From Desulfovibrionaceae bacterium (GTDB lineage: Bacteria > Desulfobacterota > Desulfovibrionia > Desulfovibrionales > Desulfovibrionaceae), in the NCBI GenBank assembly GCA_009782775.1, contig WRIL01000002.1, forward strand, positions 62,001 to 126,000: a stretch of 64,000 bases of DNA. Reading direction: 5' to 3'. Every line of letters starts with the position of its first letter. The first letter of the stretch is position 1. The position numbers and the translations under genes were made by a program. This document shows positions 32,735 to 42,329 of the stretch, in pieces. The notes under the pieces were generated by a model. It was not told the DNA's origin. It did no database searches and saw only the letters and a list, made by a program, of their open reading frames with translations.

Positions 32735-33573
32735 CAGTTTTCCGGCCTCCTTGCAGGGTTGCCGCCGGGCAGATCCAGGTTGAACTGAAAATCACGAAAA
32801 TGGTATTCCTGTCCTTGTTCCGGAGGCAGCCGCAGATTGCCCAAAAGCCCGCGCAGGTTGGGGTTGCGCCGGTCAATCACCAGGTCAATGCGCCGGTTTT
32901 TGCGTCGTCCTTCGGGGGTCAGGTTGTCAAAGTCCGGGCGGTAACGTCCGTAGCTTTCCACCCGCAGCATGGCCGTGTTCGCTCCTCTGGCGCTGAGATG
33001 ACGGTAAACGGCCAAGGCCCGGTTCAGGGAAATGGCCCAGGAAAAATCCACCGTCCGTCCGTCCAGGGAAAAGACGCTCCAGCCTTCGCCCAAGCCCTGC
33101 GCGCTGTAGCCGGCCACCAGTACCGGGTGGGTGAGTTCCCGCAAGAATGGAGAGATGCGGTCCAGGGCCTGCCTTCCCGCCTCTCCCAGTTCAGATTCGC
33201 CGCCTTCAAAGAGCATGTAGGCGGGCATGGAAATGATTATTTCAGTTTCCGTGTAGCGCACGGCGATGTGCGGGTTATCCGCGAAGAGCCGGGATTCATT
33301 CGCGGCCCCCCCGGACGGCTTATGCGGTCCGTGCGGGCGTGTGTACACCAGTCCCGCAGCTCCCGTCTCCTGCTCGTTCTGCCAGAGTTCCTGGCTGACG
33401 AGGCCGAAGGCGCCGCGCACCGAGGCCGCCGCCCGCTGCATGTCCTGGTAATTCACCACGGAAATGGCGGCCATGATTATAAAAAAGGTCAGCATGAGCG
33501 TGACTATGTCCGTAAATATAATCAGCCAGGGTGGCCGGGTGGGCTGGGGAAAGGTTCTTGCGGGGAGGGGCAT
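32734..33573 (-). CDS. MotB-like OmpA-family motor protein (first copy)
   Basis: A 279-residue protein. The stator helix PPWLIIFTDIVTLMLTFFIIMAA includes the aspartate expected for ion conduction. The C-terminal OmpA-like domain (about 110-245) has VLVAGYSAQG, NRALAVYRHL and GRRKNRRIDLVID, typical of peptidoglycan-anchored MotB. It starts overlapping the motA stop (TGATG). A tandem pair of MotB-like genes after motA is also what I recall from Desulfovibrio. Confidence 0.87.
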   Translation of the reverse strand: MPLPARTFPQPTRPPWLIIFTDIVTLMLTFFIIMAAISVVNYQDMQRAAASVRGAFGLVSQELWQNEQETGAAGLVYTRPHGPHKPSGGAANESRLFADNPHIAVRYTETEIIISMPAYMLFEGGESELGEAGRQALDRISPFLRELTHPVLVAGYSAQGLGEGWSVFSLDGRTVDFSWAISLNRALAVYRHLSARGANTAMLRVESYGRYRPDFDNLTPEGRRKNRRIDLVIDRRNPNLRGLLGNLRLPPEQGQEYHFRDFQFNLDLPGGNPARRPEN

Positions 33574-34367
33574 CAGTCCGCTCCGCCCGCTCCGGAGTGA
33601 GCGTAATCCGGGTTGGGCCTCCGTGTGGCTGGCGGCTGGAAGCTCTCCAGGAGGTCACGCATGATTCTGGGGTTTTCGCCCTTGGCCAGGCATAGGATCC
33701 CGGCCATCTGCATCTCCATGATGCGGACCTCTGCCTGGGAGTTGTGTTTGAGTTTGCCGCACAGGGGCAGAAAAACCAGGTTGGCCAGCACTGCCCCGTA
33801 AAAAGTGGTGATCAGGGCCACAGCCATGGACGGGCCGATGGAGGACGGGTCATTGAGGTTGCGGAGCATCTGCACCAGGCCGATGACCGTGCCCATCATG
33901 CCTAGGGCCGGGGCATAGGTGGCCATGGAGTTCAGCATCTCCACCCCGGTGGCGTGCCGGGCGTGGGTGTTGTCAATTTCCGTTTCCAGAACTAGGCGGA
34001 TGGAGTCCGGCTCCAGACCGTCCACCGTAAGCTGTAGCCCTTTGCGCAGATACAGGCTGTCCAGATTGGGTATGGTCCTCTCCAGAGCCAGAATGCCTTC
34101 GCGTCGGGCCAGGAAGGCGAAATCCATAAACTGCTCAATGACCTGCCTATGGGAAAGAGCGCGGTGGAACAGGGCTTTGCGGATGATCCCGCCGATCCCG
34201 AAGAGCGTGGGTATGGGATAGTTGGTCAGGGTGGCCCCCAAGGTGCCACCCATCACGATCATGACGGCCGGACCGTTAAGGAATATGGTGAAGTCGCCGC
34301 CCAGATTAATGGCTTCTCCCACCAGCACGAAGGAAACCGCCAAGCCCAGCAGGGTTGCAAAATCCAT
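33573..34367 (-). CDS. motA: Flagellar motor protein MotA
   Basis: A 264-residue, four-helix stator protein. It has GDFTIFLNGPAVMIVMGGTLGATL in the N-terminal pair, a charged cytoplasmic loop (about 70-150), and ATYAPALGMMGTVIGLVQML plus FYGAVLANLVFLPLCGKL in the C-terminal pair. This is the MotA/TolQ/ExbB signature with the TVIG pore stretch. It drives rotation with the MotB-like partners encoded immediately after. It lies 23 bases downstream of yggS. Confidence 0.94.
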   Translation of the reverse strand: MDFATLLGLAVSFVLVGEAINLGGDFTIFLNGPAVMIVMGGTLGATLTNYPIPTLFGIGGIIRKALFHRALSHRQVIEQFMDFAFLARREGILALERTIPNLDSLYLRKGLQLTVDGLEPDSIRLVLETEIDNTHARHATGVEMLNSMATYAPALGMMGTVIGLVQMLRNLNDPSSIGPSMAVALITTFYGAVLANLVFLPLCGKLKHNSQAEVRIMEMQMAGILCLAKGENPRIMRDLLESFQPPATRRPNPDYAHSGAGGAD

Positions 34368-34390
34368 TGTTATACCCTGAGTTTCTCCAG

Positions 34391-35164
34391 TTAAAGGTTG
34401 GAATCCCGGTGAATCCGGGGTCCGAAAATATCCGTGCCTACCCGCACCAGGGTTGCTCCTTCTTCCACCGCCGCTTCAAAGTCATGGGACATGCCCATGG
34501 ACAGCTCCGGAAGCGCCAGTCCCAGTTCTTTTTCCCATGCGTCACGTTTTTGACGTAGACGGATGAACCAGGGCCGGCTGGCCTCGGGATCTCCGGCATA
34601 GGGAGGCAGGCACATCAGTCCCCGGATCTCTATGGCCGGAAAGTCCGGCAGGCGGCGCAAGAGTTCCGCCGCGTCCTCCTGGCTGACGCCGGCCTTGCCC
34701 GTTTCCCGCCCCAAGTTTACCTGGATCAACACCGCTTGGCGCGATCCCGGTTCTTTGTCTAGGGTTTTCTGCAAGTTTTGGGCCAAATTCAGAGAATCCA
34801 GGCTGTGGATTAGCCCGAAGCGGCCGGCCAGAATGCGGGCCTTGTTGCTCTGGGCCTGACCGGTGAAATGCCAGTTCGCGGAACCGAGATCGGCGCCCTG
34901 TTTTATGGTCGCTTTCTGCTTGGTCAAGGCCTCCTGGGCATAATTTTCCCCGAACATGGGAAAGCCGCCTGTTTCCTTCCAGTAACGGGCCAGACAGAGA
35001 ATTTTTTCCAGGCTTTGCCACTTGGAGATCGCCAGCAGACGGACCTCGCCCTCCTTTCGGCCGCTATGCCGCAAGGCTTTGCCCAGGCGTTCGCGCACCC
35101 GGTCAAAACGCGCCCGCAGGGTCGCTTCTTCATCCCGGCTCAGGGTTTCATCCTTCAGTTTCAC
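34391..35164 (-). CDS. yggS: YggS-family pyridoxal phosphate homeostasis protein
   Basis: A 257-residue alanine-racemase-fold protein that binds PLP and buffers it. Landmarks are LLAISKW (PLP lysine), FGENYAQEA, WHFTGQAQSNKAR, IQVNLGRETGKAGV, LSMGMSHDFEAAVEEGATLVRVGTDIFG. The start is taken as GTG 35164, because AAGGAG stands five bases before it. The upstream ATGs at 35185 and 35239 have none. It leads into motA on the same strand, so it probably heads the flagellar operon. Confidence 0.9.
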   Translation of the reverse strand: MKLKDETLSRDEEATLRARFDRVRERLGKALRHSGRKEGEVRLLAISKWQSLEKILCLARYWKETGGFPMFGENYAQEALTKQKATIKQGADLGSANWHFTGQAQSNKARILAGRFGLIHSLDSLNLAQNLQKTLDKEPGSRQAVLIQVNLGRETGKAGVSQEDAAELLRRLPDFPAIEIRGLMCLPPYAGDPEASRPWFIRLRQKRDAWEKELGLALPELSMGMSHDFEAAVEEGATLVRVGTDIFGPRIHRDSNL

Positions 35165-35268
35165 TTTGCTCCTTCCGGGGCGCATACGGTCGATGGCCAG
35201 GATATAGCGAAACCTATGGAGGGAAAAAGCCTTTGTCAAGCCGGACCGGATGGTGATAGGGTTGTTTC

Positions 35269-36681
35269 ATGAGTCCGGATCCAAGGCAGACGATGGATCT
35301 TTTGCGGGGCATTGATCCGCTCTTGCGCTACGGCAAGGTCAACAAGGTGGTGGGGCTGGTGGCCGAGGGCAGCGGCCTGTCCGCGCCTCTGGGTTCTTTG
35401 TGCCATATCTTGCCTTACGGAGAAAAGGGCGAGGAAATTCCGGCGGAAGTGGTGGGCTTTCGCGAGGGCAACCTTTTGTTTATGCCGTACGGGGATCTGC
35501 GGGGGGTGCGTCCGGGGAGCCTGATCCGCAATTCCAGTCTGCCGCCTTTTTTCCCGGTGGGACCGGGCCTTTTGGGCCGGGCCTTCGATGCCTTCGGCGA
35601 ACCGCTGGAGGGCATGGAAATCTTGAAAGATATGGGGGCGGAGAGTGCCCCTCTGCATGATCGTCCGGCCTTGGCCCCCATTTACGCCGAACCGCCTTCT
35701 CCATTGTCACGCCCGCGCATTACTGAATCCATGGATGTGGGAGTGCGGGCGATCAACGGCCTGCTGACCCTGGGCCGGGGGCAGCGGGTGGGGATCATGG
35801 CCGGATCCGGGGTGGGCAAGTCCACCCTCATGGGCATGATGGCCCGTTATACCAAGGCCGAGGTCAACGTCATCGCCCTGGTGGGTGAGCGCGGCCGGGA
35901 GGTGCTGGAATTCATTGAAAAAGACCTTGGACCGGAAGGCATGCGCCGTTCCGTGCTGGTTATCGCCACTTCGGATCAGGCCCCGCTTATCCGGATGCGC
36001 GCGGCCTATGCCGGAACCGCAGTGGCCGAGTATTTCCGCGACCGAGGCAAGGACGTGCTCTTTATGATGGATTCGGTAACCCGTTTCGCCATGGCCGCGC
36101 GCGAAGTGGGGCTGGCCGTGGGCGAACCCCCGGCCTCCAAGGGTTACACCCCTTCGGTATTCGCCGCCTTGCCGAAGCTCCTGGAACGATCCGGGCGCAG
36201 CCGGAAAGGATCGATCACCGGGATATATACCGTGCTGGTGGACGGCGACGATTTTAACGAACCGGTGGCCGACAGCGTCCGCTCCATTTTGGACGGGCAC
36301 ATCGTTCTCACCCGCGAACTGGCCGATCAGGGACACTTTCCGGCTATTGACGTGCTGCGCTCCATCAGCCGTCTGCGTTCGGATATCTGCTCGCCGGAAG
36401 AGATCCGGCACGGGAGGCTGGTGATTTCCAGCTTGGCCGCCTACCGCCGGGCCGAAGACATGATCAATATCGGGGCCTATGCCCATGGCGCCAACGCGGA
36501 GATTGACCTGGCCATCACCCTGCTTCCCCGGATTAATGCCTTCCTGCGCCAGGACGTCCAGGAGCCGGGTTCCCTGCAGGATACCTTCCAGGCTTTGGCC
36601 GACATGAGCGAGGGCCGGGAAGAGGTGCCCGTGGCCCCTGGCGTTGTCGCCCGGAACAAGGCTCCCGATTCGTCGGCCTGA
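35269..36681 (+). CDS. fliI: Flagellum-specific export ATPase FliI
   Basis: A 470-residue ATPase of the type III export apparatus. Walker A is GSGVGKST (about 180-187), Walker B is VLFMMDSVTRFA, and the FliI/SctN stretch PPASKGYTPSVFAALPKLLERSG is complete, as is the C-terminal DINL-type region. It energises export of rod, hook and filament subunits. It is divergent from yggS across about 100 bases. In many relatives it sits within a fliF-fliG-fliH cluster, but here it stands alone before an A+T-rich gene. Confidence 0.95.
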   Translation: MSPDPRQTMDLLRGIDPLLRYGKVNKVVGLVAEGSGLSAPLGSLCHILPYGEKGEEIPAEVVGFREGNLLFMPYGDLRGVRPGSLIRNSSLPPFFPVGPGLLGRAFDAFGEPLEGMEILKDMGAESAPLHDRPALAPIYAEPPSPLSRPRITESMDVGVRAINGLLTLGRGQRVGIMAGSGVGKSTLMGMMARYTKAEVNVIALVGERGREVLEFIEKDLGPEGMRRSVLVIATSDQAPLIRMRAAYAGTAVAEYFRDRGKDVLFMMDSVTRFAMAAREVGLAVGEPPASKGYTPSVFAALPKLLERSGRSRKGSITGIYTVLVDGDDFNEPVADSVRSILDGHIVLTRELADQGHFPAIDVLRSISRLRSDICSPEEIRHGRLVISSLAAYRRAEDMINIGAYAHGANAEIDLAITLLPRINAFLRQDVQEPGSLQDTFQALADMSEGREEVPVAPGVVARNKAPDSSA

Positions 36682-36709
36682 TCGCTTGCGCTCTGTGCCA
36701 GGAACGCCG

Positions 36710-37756
36710 ATGCAAACTTCTTTTAATGAACTATGTTCACTCATAGAAAAAGATAAAGCTGTTTTTAAAATTGTTACTAAGACCAAGAATGAAGCGTTCT
36801 TTATAGAAAAATGGATTATTCACCATTTGAACATACTACAAGACACAAAACTTATAATTTTTGATAATATGTCTGATGATGATTATGTTAAAAGCGTATA
36901 TGAAAAATATAAAGATAGTATAATACTCGTTGAATTTAGTGGATATATGGACATTTTGCATATGGCGACATGGTCTATGCAGATATATAAAGCATTGTCA
37001 GCTTCGTCAGAATTTTTTACTATTATAGATTCTGATGAGTATTTATATCTCTGGGATGGGCATAAAATTGTAAAAGACAGTTCGATTATCCAGTTTCTTG
37101 AAGAAAATGACGACTGCAATTTTTTCGCGCCGTTATGGATAGAAAATATATCGGATAATGAGAAATTGTTCTCATTTAATCCGCAGAATCTATCATCGTT
37201 TCACTTTGGAAAACCGATAATCAATACTAAAATAATGCCGCTGTTTGAATCGGCGTTCAAAAAAATAGGCGTTGCCGCCTTACATCATGTTCGACAACTG
37301 CCGATATCGACTTATGGCAAGACCAAGACAAAATTTGTTATTTTACACTTAAAAAATTTGAATAAATATCAACGTATAAAATCCAATATGCAAAAATTGG
37401 TTGCTCTTGATGTTTTAAAACATGATAATGACTTCTATACCTTGCTAAAAATTGATCTGAATGCAATTAATAAAAGTGATTATCGTTCCGCGCGTATAGT
37501 AAATATAAATCGTTATGTGCGTGAAACAAGAAATTTGGTGGAAAAAATCCTGCATACCGAGCAGTCAGGTAATTTACCACAAAATAACACCATTGAGCTG
37601 GCTGAAGAGGGCACGTTGAAATTTACTCCGGAATCATCCGAAGATGATTTTAAGAAACTGATGGATAGTGATTATTTTGATTTAATAAATTTTGATCCTG
37701 GCAAAACCGATATTAACCGGTACACGACGATACAGTCGTTGGATTACTTTTTATAA
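36710..37756 (+). CDS. A+T-rich glycosyltransferase (GT2/GT92-like, PF13704 type)
   Basis: A 348-residue protein. The N-terminal half fits Glyco_tranf_2_4: FKIVTKTKNEAFFIEKWIIH, KLIIFDNMSDDD, then IIDSDEYLYLW, in which DSDE is the metal-binding motif. The C-terminal half has no recognised domain. The gene is strikingly A+T-rich and uses many AAA, ATT and TAT codons, unlike fliI before and ald after it, and the change begins within a few bases of the start. This points to horizontal transfer. AGGAA precedes ATG 36710. The target glycan is unknown. Flagellin is only one possibility. Confidence 0.8.
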   Translation: MQTSFNELCSLIEKDKAVFKIVTKTKNEAFFIEKWIIHHLNILQDTKLIIFDNMSDDDYVKSVYEKYKDSIILVEFSGYMDILHMATWSMQIYKALSASSEFFTIIDSDEYLYLWDGHKIVKDSSIIQFLEENDDCNFFAPLWIENISDNEKLFSFNPQNLSSFHFGKPIINTKIMPLFESAFKKIGVAALHHVRQLPISTYGKTKTKFVILHLKNLNKYQRIKSNMQKLVALDVLKHDNDFYTLLKIDLNAINKSDYRSARIVNINRYVRETRNLVEKILHTEQSGNLPQNNTIELAEEGTLKFTPESSEDDFKKLMDSDYFDLINFDPGKTDINRYTTIQSLDYFL

Positions 37757-37768
37757 AGGAGGTTGCCT

Positions 37769-38893
37769 GTGCGGATCGGCTGTCCCACGGAGATTAAAAA
37801 CAACGAAAACCGGGTGGCGCTTACCCCGAACGCGGTCAGCGCCTATGTGGCCGCCGGGCATGAGGTGTACATGCAGCGGGGAGCGGGGCTGAATTCCAAT
37901 CTGGCGGACGAGGAATACGCGGCCGCCGGAGCGAGCATTCTAGGCAGCGCCGACGAGGTTTGGGCTAAGGCGGAGATGATCGTGAAGGTCAAGGAGCCGC
38001 TCCGGGAAGAGTACCCCAGGATGCGCGAAAACCAACTAGTGTATACCTACTTTCACTTCGCGGCTAGCGAGGAATTGACCAGGGCCTGCCTGGATCGGAA
38101 GATCACCGCCCTGGCATACGAAACCGTGGAAGAGGGCGGCACCCTGCCCCTGCTCAAGCCCATGAGCGAGGTGGCCGGGCGTATGGCCGCCCTGATGGGG
38201 GCTTTTTACCTTGCCAAAAACCACGGCGGCCGGGGTATCCTGCCCACCGGGGCCACCGGCGTGCCTCCGGCCGAGGTGCTGATTCTAGGCGGCGGGGTGG
38301 TAGGGAGCAACGCCGCCAGGGTCGCGGCCGGGCTCGGGGCCAAGGTGGTCATCCTGGATGTCAATCTCGGCCGTCTGGAGCATCTAGGCGAGATCATGCC
38401 GCCCAACGTAACCCCGCTGTACAGCGACCCGATCAGCCTGGAAAACTGTCTGCGCGCCGCCGATGTGGTCATCGGCGCGGTGCTGGTGCCGGGCGCGGTC
38501 GCCCCCAGGCTGGTGCGCCGGGAACACTTGAAAATCATGAAGCCGGGAGCGGTGGTGGTTGACGTGGCCATTGACCAGGGCGGCTGCTTTGAAACCTCCC
38601 GCGTCACCACGCACCAGGAACCCACCTTTATGGTTGACGGCATCCTGCACTACTGCGTGGGCAACATGCCCGGAGCCTACGCCCGCACCTCCACTTTCGC
38701 CCTGAACAACGCCACCCTGCGTTACGGCCTCCTGCTCGCCGCCCAAGACGTGGAAAAGGCCTGCAAGGAAAACCACGGGCTGAAAATGGGGCTGAACATG
38801 TACAGGGGTATAATCACCTATAAGGCTGTGGCCGAGGCCTTTGGCCTCATGGACAGCTACAGGCCAGTAGATTTTATTTTGGGCGGGCGGTAG
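37769..38893 (+). CDS. ald: Alanine dehydrogenase
   Basis: A 374-residue NAD-dependent enzyme interconverting alanine with pyruvate and ammonia. [18 protein letters not shown] with the substrate lysine/arginine, the His in [13 protein letters not shown], the Rossmann motif [21 protein letters not shown], and [15 protein letters not shown] are all typical. GTG 37769 lies six bases after AAAGGAGG, so it is preferred over TTG 37763. It is convergent with trpA. Confidence 0.94.
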   Translation: MRIGCPTEIKNNENRVALTPNAVSAYVAAGHEVYMQRGAGLNSNLADEEYAAAGASILGSADEVWAKAEMIVKVKEPLREEYPRMRENQLVYTYFHFAASEELTRACLDRKITALAYETVEEGGTLPLLKPMSEVAGRMAALMGAFYLAKNHGGRGILPTGATGVPPAEVLILGGGVVGSNAARVAAGLGAKVVILDVNLGRLEHLGEIMPPNVTPLYSDPISLENCLRAADVVIGAVLVPGAVAPRLVRREHLKIMKPGAVVVDVAIDQGGCFETSRVTTHQEPTFMVDGILHYCVGNMPGAYARTSTFALNNATLRYGLLLAAQDVEKACKENHGLKMGLNMYRGIITYKAVAEAFGLMDSYRPVDFILGGR

Positions 38894-38902
38894 CCCAAAA
38901 AA

Positions 38903-38927
38903 AGCAACCCGGTGGTCTGCTATTTTT
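38903..38927. terminator. Bidirectional terminator between ald and trpA
   Basis: AGCAACC (38903-38909) pairs with GGT-C-TGCT (38914-38921) with one bulge. An A7 run on the left and TATTTTT on the right give a T-run in both directions, suiting two convergent genes. The trpA stop codon lies inside the structure. Confidence 0.55.
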
Positions 38928-39696
38928 GTTTTATCCAGGGCGCCATGAAGTCCTTGGCGGACTTCCCAGCGGCCAAGTGTTGCAGGAGGGCGCTACCGAA
39001 GACCACGGCCTGCGGGGGCGGGCTCATGGCCCGGATTTGTTCCGGGCTGTGGATGCCGAACCCCAGGGCCACGGGCAGGGTAAAGGCGTTCCGTGCGCGG
39101 CGTACCGTATCCGCGGCTTCGGCCGGGAGTTCCGTGCGCACCCCGGTGGTGCCCATGACCGAGACCACATACACATAGCCGGAGGCGGCAGCGGCGTAAG
39201 CGCGCATGCGCTCGTCCCCGGTATTTGGCCCCACCAGAGGGATGAGATCCAGTCCCCAGGGAGACAGGGCGGCGCGTAGCGGGCCGTCCTCGTCTAGGGG
39301 CAGATCCGGGACGATCAGACCCTGGATCCCGGCCGCGTCTGCGTCCCTGGCCAGCCGTTCCAGCCCGTATTGCAGAAAGGGGTTGTAATAGCCCATGAGA
39401 ACGAGGCTGGCCCTGAGGCCGGGGGCCAGGGAGGCCAGTTCCTTGAGGGTCCGTTCCAGGTTGACGCCCGCAGCCAGGGCCTGGCGAGAGGCCTCTTCCA
39501 CCACCGGGCCGTCGGCCACGGGATCGGAAAAGGGGATGCCGATTTCAATGATATCCGCGCCGCTTTCGTCGAGATCGCGCAGGATCTGCGGGAAGCTGGT
39601 TGGTTCAGGAAAGCCGGCGGTGATGAAGGGGATGAGGGCGACGCGCCTCTGGCTGCCGGCCTGTTCGATCCGTTGTTGCAGGCTTATCGGGCGCAT
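38920..39696 (-). CDS. trpA: Tryptophan synthase alpha subunit
   Basis: A 258-residue TIM barrel. Catalytic Glu in [17 protein letters not shown] and Asp in the same region, [18 protein letters not shown], the [10 protein letters not shown] loop, and [12 protein letters not shown] are the TrpA hallmarks. It cleaves indole-3-glycerol phosphate and passes indole to TrpB through a tunnel. AAGGAG precedes the ATG, and the gene overlaps trpB by 13 bases. It is the last gene of the operon. Confidence 0.95.
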   Translation of the reverse strand: MRPISLQQRIEQAGSQRRVALIPFITAGFPEPTSFPQILRDLDESGADIIEIGIPFSDPVADGPVVEEASRQALAAGVNLERTLKELASLAPGLRASLVLMGYYNPFLQYGLERLARDADAAGIQGLIVPDLPLDEDGPLRAALSPWGLDLIPLVGPNTGDERMRAYAAAASGYVYVVSVMGTTGVRTELPAEAADTVRRARNAFTLPVALGFGIHSPEQIRAMSPPPQAVVFGSALLQHLAAGKSAKDFMAPWIKQK

Positions 39697-40889
39697 GTCG
39701 CATCTCCTTGGAGCAGGGTAAGATGTTGAGAGGCGATGTCCAGGTCCTTGTCGCCACGGCCGGAGAGGTTCACCACCACGTGTGAGTCTGGGGTGAAGGC
39801 TTGGGGGTTTTCCAGGACAAAGGCCAGGGCGTGGGATGATTCCAGGGCAGGGATGATCCCTTCCTTGCGGGACAGGGTTTCAAAGGCGCGCAGGGCCGAG
39901 GCGTCGGTGACAACATGGTATTCGGCCCGCCTGGATCGTTGCAGCCAGGAATGTTCCGGCCCCACGCCAGGGTAGTCAAGACCAGCGGATACAGAATGGG
40001 AGGGTTCGATCTGCCCGTCGGCGCTTTGTAGGAGCATGCTGTACTGCCCGTGCAGCACGCCGGGGCTGCCGAGGTTCAGGGGCGCGGAGGTGTAACAGCC
40101 GGGCTCCCCGGTGCCTCCAGCCTCCAGACCGATGAGGCGCACCGAGGCAGCCTCCGGGTCTGCGGCAAAAGGGTGAAATATGCCGATGGCGTTGGATCCG
40201 CCGCCTACGCAGGCCAGCACGGCATCCGGCAGGCGGCCGATCTGCCGTCGGGCCTGTTCCTTGGTCTCTTTGCCGATGATCGCTTGGAGATCCCGCACCA
40301 GGGTGGGAAAAGGATGGGGGCCGGCTGCGGTGCCGAAGCTGTAATGGGTGTCGGCCTGGCTCACGATCCAGGCGCGCAGGGCCTCGTTGATCGCGTCCTT
40401 GAGCGTGCATGTGCCGCTGGTCACAGGAATGAGCCGTGCGCCGAGCAGCTTCATGCGGCTGACGTTCGGGGCCTGGCGTTCCACGTCCACGGATCCCATG
40501 TAGATGGAGCAACCCATGCCCAGCTTGGCCGCGGCCGCGGCGGTGGCCACGCCGTGTTGCCCGGCGCCGGTTTCCGCGATCAGGTTCTTTTTGCCCATGT
40601 GCTTGGCCAGGAGAGCCTGCCCGATGGTATTGTTCATCTTGTGTGCGCCGGTATGCACGAGGTCTTCGCGCTTGAGCCAGAGGTTGAAGCCCAGATCCCG
40701 CGACAGGGCGTCGCAACGGCTTAGCGGGGTGGGTCGCCCCGCGAAATCGCGCAGCACCTCCGCCAGTTCCCGCTGAAAGGCCGGGGAAGGCAGAATGGTC
40801 TCACAGGCCCGCTCCAGCTCCCGCAAAGGCGGGATGAGCAGCTCGGGCACGAATTGTCCTCCAAAATCGCCGAACCAGCCTTTTTTCAT
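39684..40889 (-). CDS. trpB: Tryptophan synthase beta subunit
   Basis: A 401-residue PLP enzyme joining indole and serine. The PLP lysine is in [18 protein letters not shown] (about 83-100). [24 protein letters not shown] and the C-terminal SGRGDKD complete the site. It starts ATGA-overlapped with the trpF stop, so it is translationally coupled. Length and motifs are those of the common TrpB1 type. Confidence 0.96.
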   Translation of the reverse strand: MKKGWFGDFGGQFVPELLIPPLRELERACETILPSPAFQRELAEVLRDFAGRPTPLSRCDALSRDLGFNLWLKREDLVHTGAHKMNNTIGQALLAKHMGKKNLIAETGAGQHGVATAAAAAKLGMGCSIYMGSVDVERQAPNVSRMKLLGARLIPVTSGTCTLKDAINEALRAWIVSQADTHYSFGTAAGPHPFPTLVRDLQAIIGKETKEQARRQIGRLPDAVLACVGGGSNAIGIFHPFAADPEAASVRLIGLEAGGTGEPGCYTSAPLNLGSPGVLHGQYSMLLQSADGQIEPSHSVSAGLDYPGVGPEHSWLQRSRRAEYHVVTDASALRAFETLSRKEGIIPALESSHALAFVLENPQAFTPDSHVVVNLSGRGDKDLDIASQHLTLLQGDATCAR

Positions 40890-41554
40890 AGCGCTTTCTC
40901 CAGAATATGCCCGGCCTTGAGGCCGGAAGGGGTTTTTATGAGCCGGATCGCTCGGCTCACGAGTTCATGGTCTTTGAGCCCGGGCCGGATCTCCAGGGCG
41001 GAGTTCATATCCACGCCGTCCGGGCCGCCCGGAGCAAAGGCGGCCAGGGTCGGGAGGAGGTTCTTAGGTCCTAGGCCACCGGCCAGCAACCAGGGTCTTG
41101 GGGGACGCAGGCCTCGCATGATGCCTGGGTTCTGGCGTCGGCCACTTCCGCCTCCTCCGCGCCCCGCGTCCAGCAAAAAATATGCGCATACCGGGGCGAA
41201 GCGCTCCATCTCCAGTTTTAGTTCTCCAGGGTCCAGAACTTCCGGCCAAAGGGTCTTGATGACCCGATCCGGCCCTAGGGCGCGGCAGAAATCCGGGTCT
41301 TCCCCGCCGTGCAGTTGGAGGAAGTCCAGGCGGGCGCGGCGGGCGATGTCGCGGACTAGGTCCAGTCCGCTTCCGGCGAACACCCCGGTTCGCCGGGCCG
41401 GGCCGTCAGGAATGGCGGCTACGGCCTCCGGGGTCATATAGCGGGGACTGGCCGTGACAAAGATGAAGCCGAGGAAGTCCGCCCCCAGGCTATGGCACAG
41501 GGCCGCATCCCTGGCCTTGGTCAGGCCGCAGATCTTGCAGAGGAGATCAGGCAT
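40886..41554 (-). CDS. trpF: Phosphoribosylanthranilate isomerase
   Basis: A 222-residue TIM barrel. The catalytic cysteine is in [14 protein letters not shown], and [15 protein letters not shown] and [11 protein letters not shown] follow in order. [10 protein letters not shown] and [16 protein letters not shown] form the phosphate site. The ATG at 41554 overlaps the trpC end (ATGCCTGA). An earlier start at 41593 would lie wholly in trpC. Confidence 0.92.
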   Translation of the reverse strand: MPDLLCKICGLTKARDAALCHSLGADFLGFIFVTASPRYMTPEAVAAIPDGPARRTGVFAGSGLDLVRDIARRARLDFLQLHGGEDPDFCRALGPDRVIKTLWPEVLDPGELKLEMERFAPVCAYFLLDAGRGGGGSGRRQNPGIMRGLRPPRPWLLAGGLGPKNLLPTLAAFAPGGPDGVDMNSALEIRPGLKDHELVSRAIRLIKTPSGLKAGHILEKAL

Positions 41555-42329
41555 GGGGGAGGTCCTTGCCCAGCAAGGCGACCAGGGCCGCACCAGGGCT
41601 GGCCGAGCGCATCAGCGCGGTGCCGACGAGGGCGGCGTCAAAGCCTAAGGCCGCGGCCTTCATGAGATCACCGCGCTCGCGGACGCCGCTGGCGCTGATC
41701 CAGAATTCTCCGGGGCCTTTGCCGGCGGCGAGGCGTAGAGAGACAGCCGCGTCGACGCGCATGCTCTCAAGGTCCCGGTTGTTGACCTGGATGATCCGCG
41801 CCCCCGCGTCCTTGGCCCGCTTGAGGTCCTGTTCGTCAAAGACTTCCACCACCGGGGCGAGGGCGAAATTTTCGCAGCGGCGCAAGAGAGCCCGCAGGGA
41901 GGCGTCGTTGAGCAGGCGGACGATGAGGAGAACGGCGGAGGCCGGGGTGGCCGCGCTCTCGTCCACCTGCAATGGGTGAAAGATGAAGTCCTTGCGCAGG
42001 AGAGGTAGGCCCGGGGTGGTCATGCGTTCAAGGTAGGCGATATTTCCTTTGAAGTGTTCGCTTTCCGTGAGCACGGATATGGCCCCGGCCCCGCCCTCCG
42101 CATAGGCGGCGGCGGCCTCTTCCGGGGTGAGGCCGGTATTGATGTCTCCCTCTGAAGGCGAAGCGCGTTTATATTCGGCGATTACCGCTAGGGGAGAGGA
42201 GCGAGCTGTGAGGCTCTCGATGAACGGAGGCCGGGGGTCGGACAGCGGTGGCGGCATTTTGCCCGCAGCGGCTAGTTTTTCCAGGGAGGCTATTTCAGGG
42301 GCCTTGGCCCGGCGAAAGCGTTCAAGCAC
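41547..42329 (-). CDS. trpC: Indole-3-glycerol phosphate synthase
   Basis: A 260-residue TIM barrel that closes the indole ring. VIAEYKRASPSEGDI carries the catalytic lysine, ISVLTESEHFKGN and LLRKDFIFHPLQV the next active-site residues, and IIQVNNRDLESM and ASGVRERGDL complete the set. It starts with GTG behind AGGAGG and overlaps the trpED stop by 8 bases. Confidence 0.95.
   Translation of the reverse strand: MLERFRRAKAPEIASLEKLAAAGKMPPPLSDPRPPFIESLTARSSPLAVIAEYKRASPSEGDINTGLTPEEAAAAYAEGGAGAISVLTESEHFKGNIAYLERMTTPGLPLLRKDFIFHPLQVDESAATPASAVLLIVRLLNDASLRALLRRCENFALAPVVEVFDEQDLKRAKDAGARIIQVNNRDLESMRVDAAVSLRLAAGKGPGEFWISASGVRERGDLMKAAALGFDAALVGTALMRSASPGAALVALLGKDLPHA

Noticed and set aside
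35707-36786. A 359-codon antisense frame over fliI
   Set aside because: It mirrors fliI codon structure and has no independent ribosome site or family.
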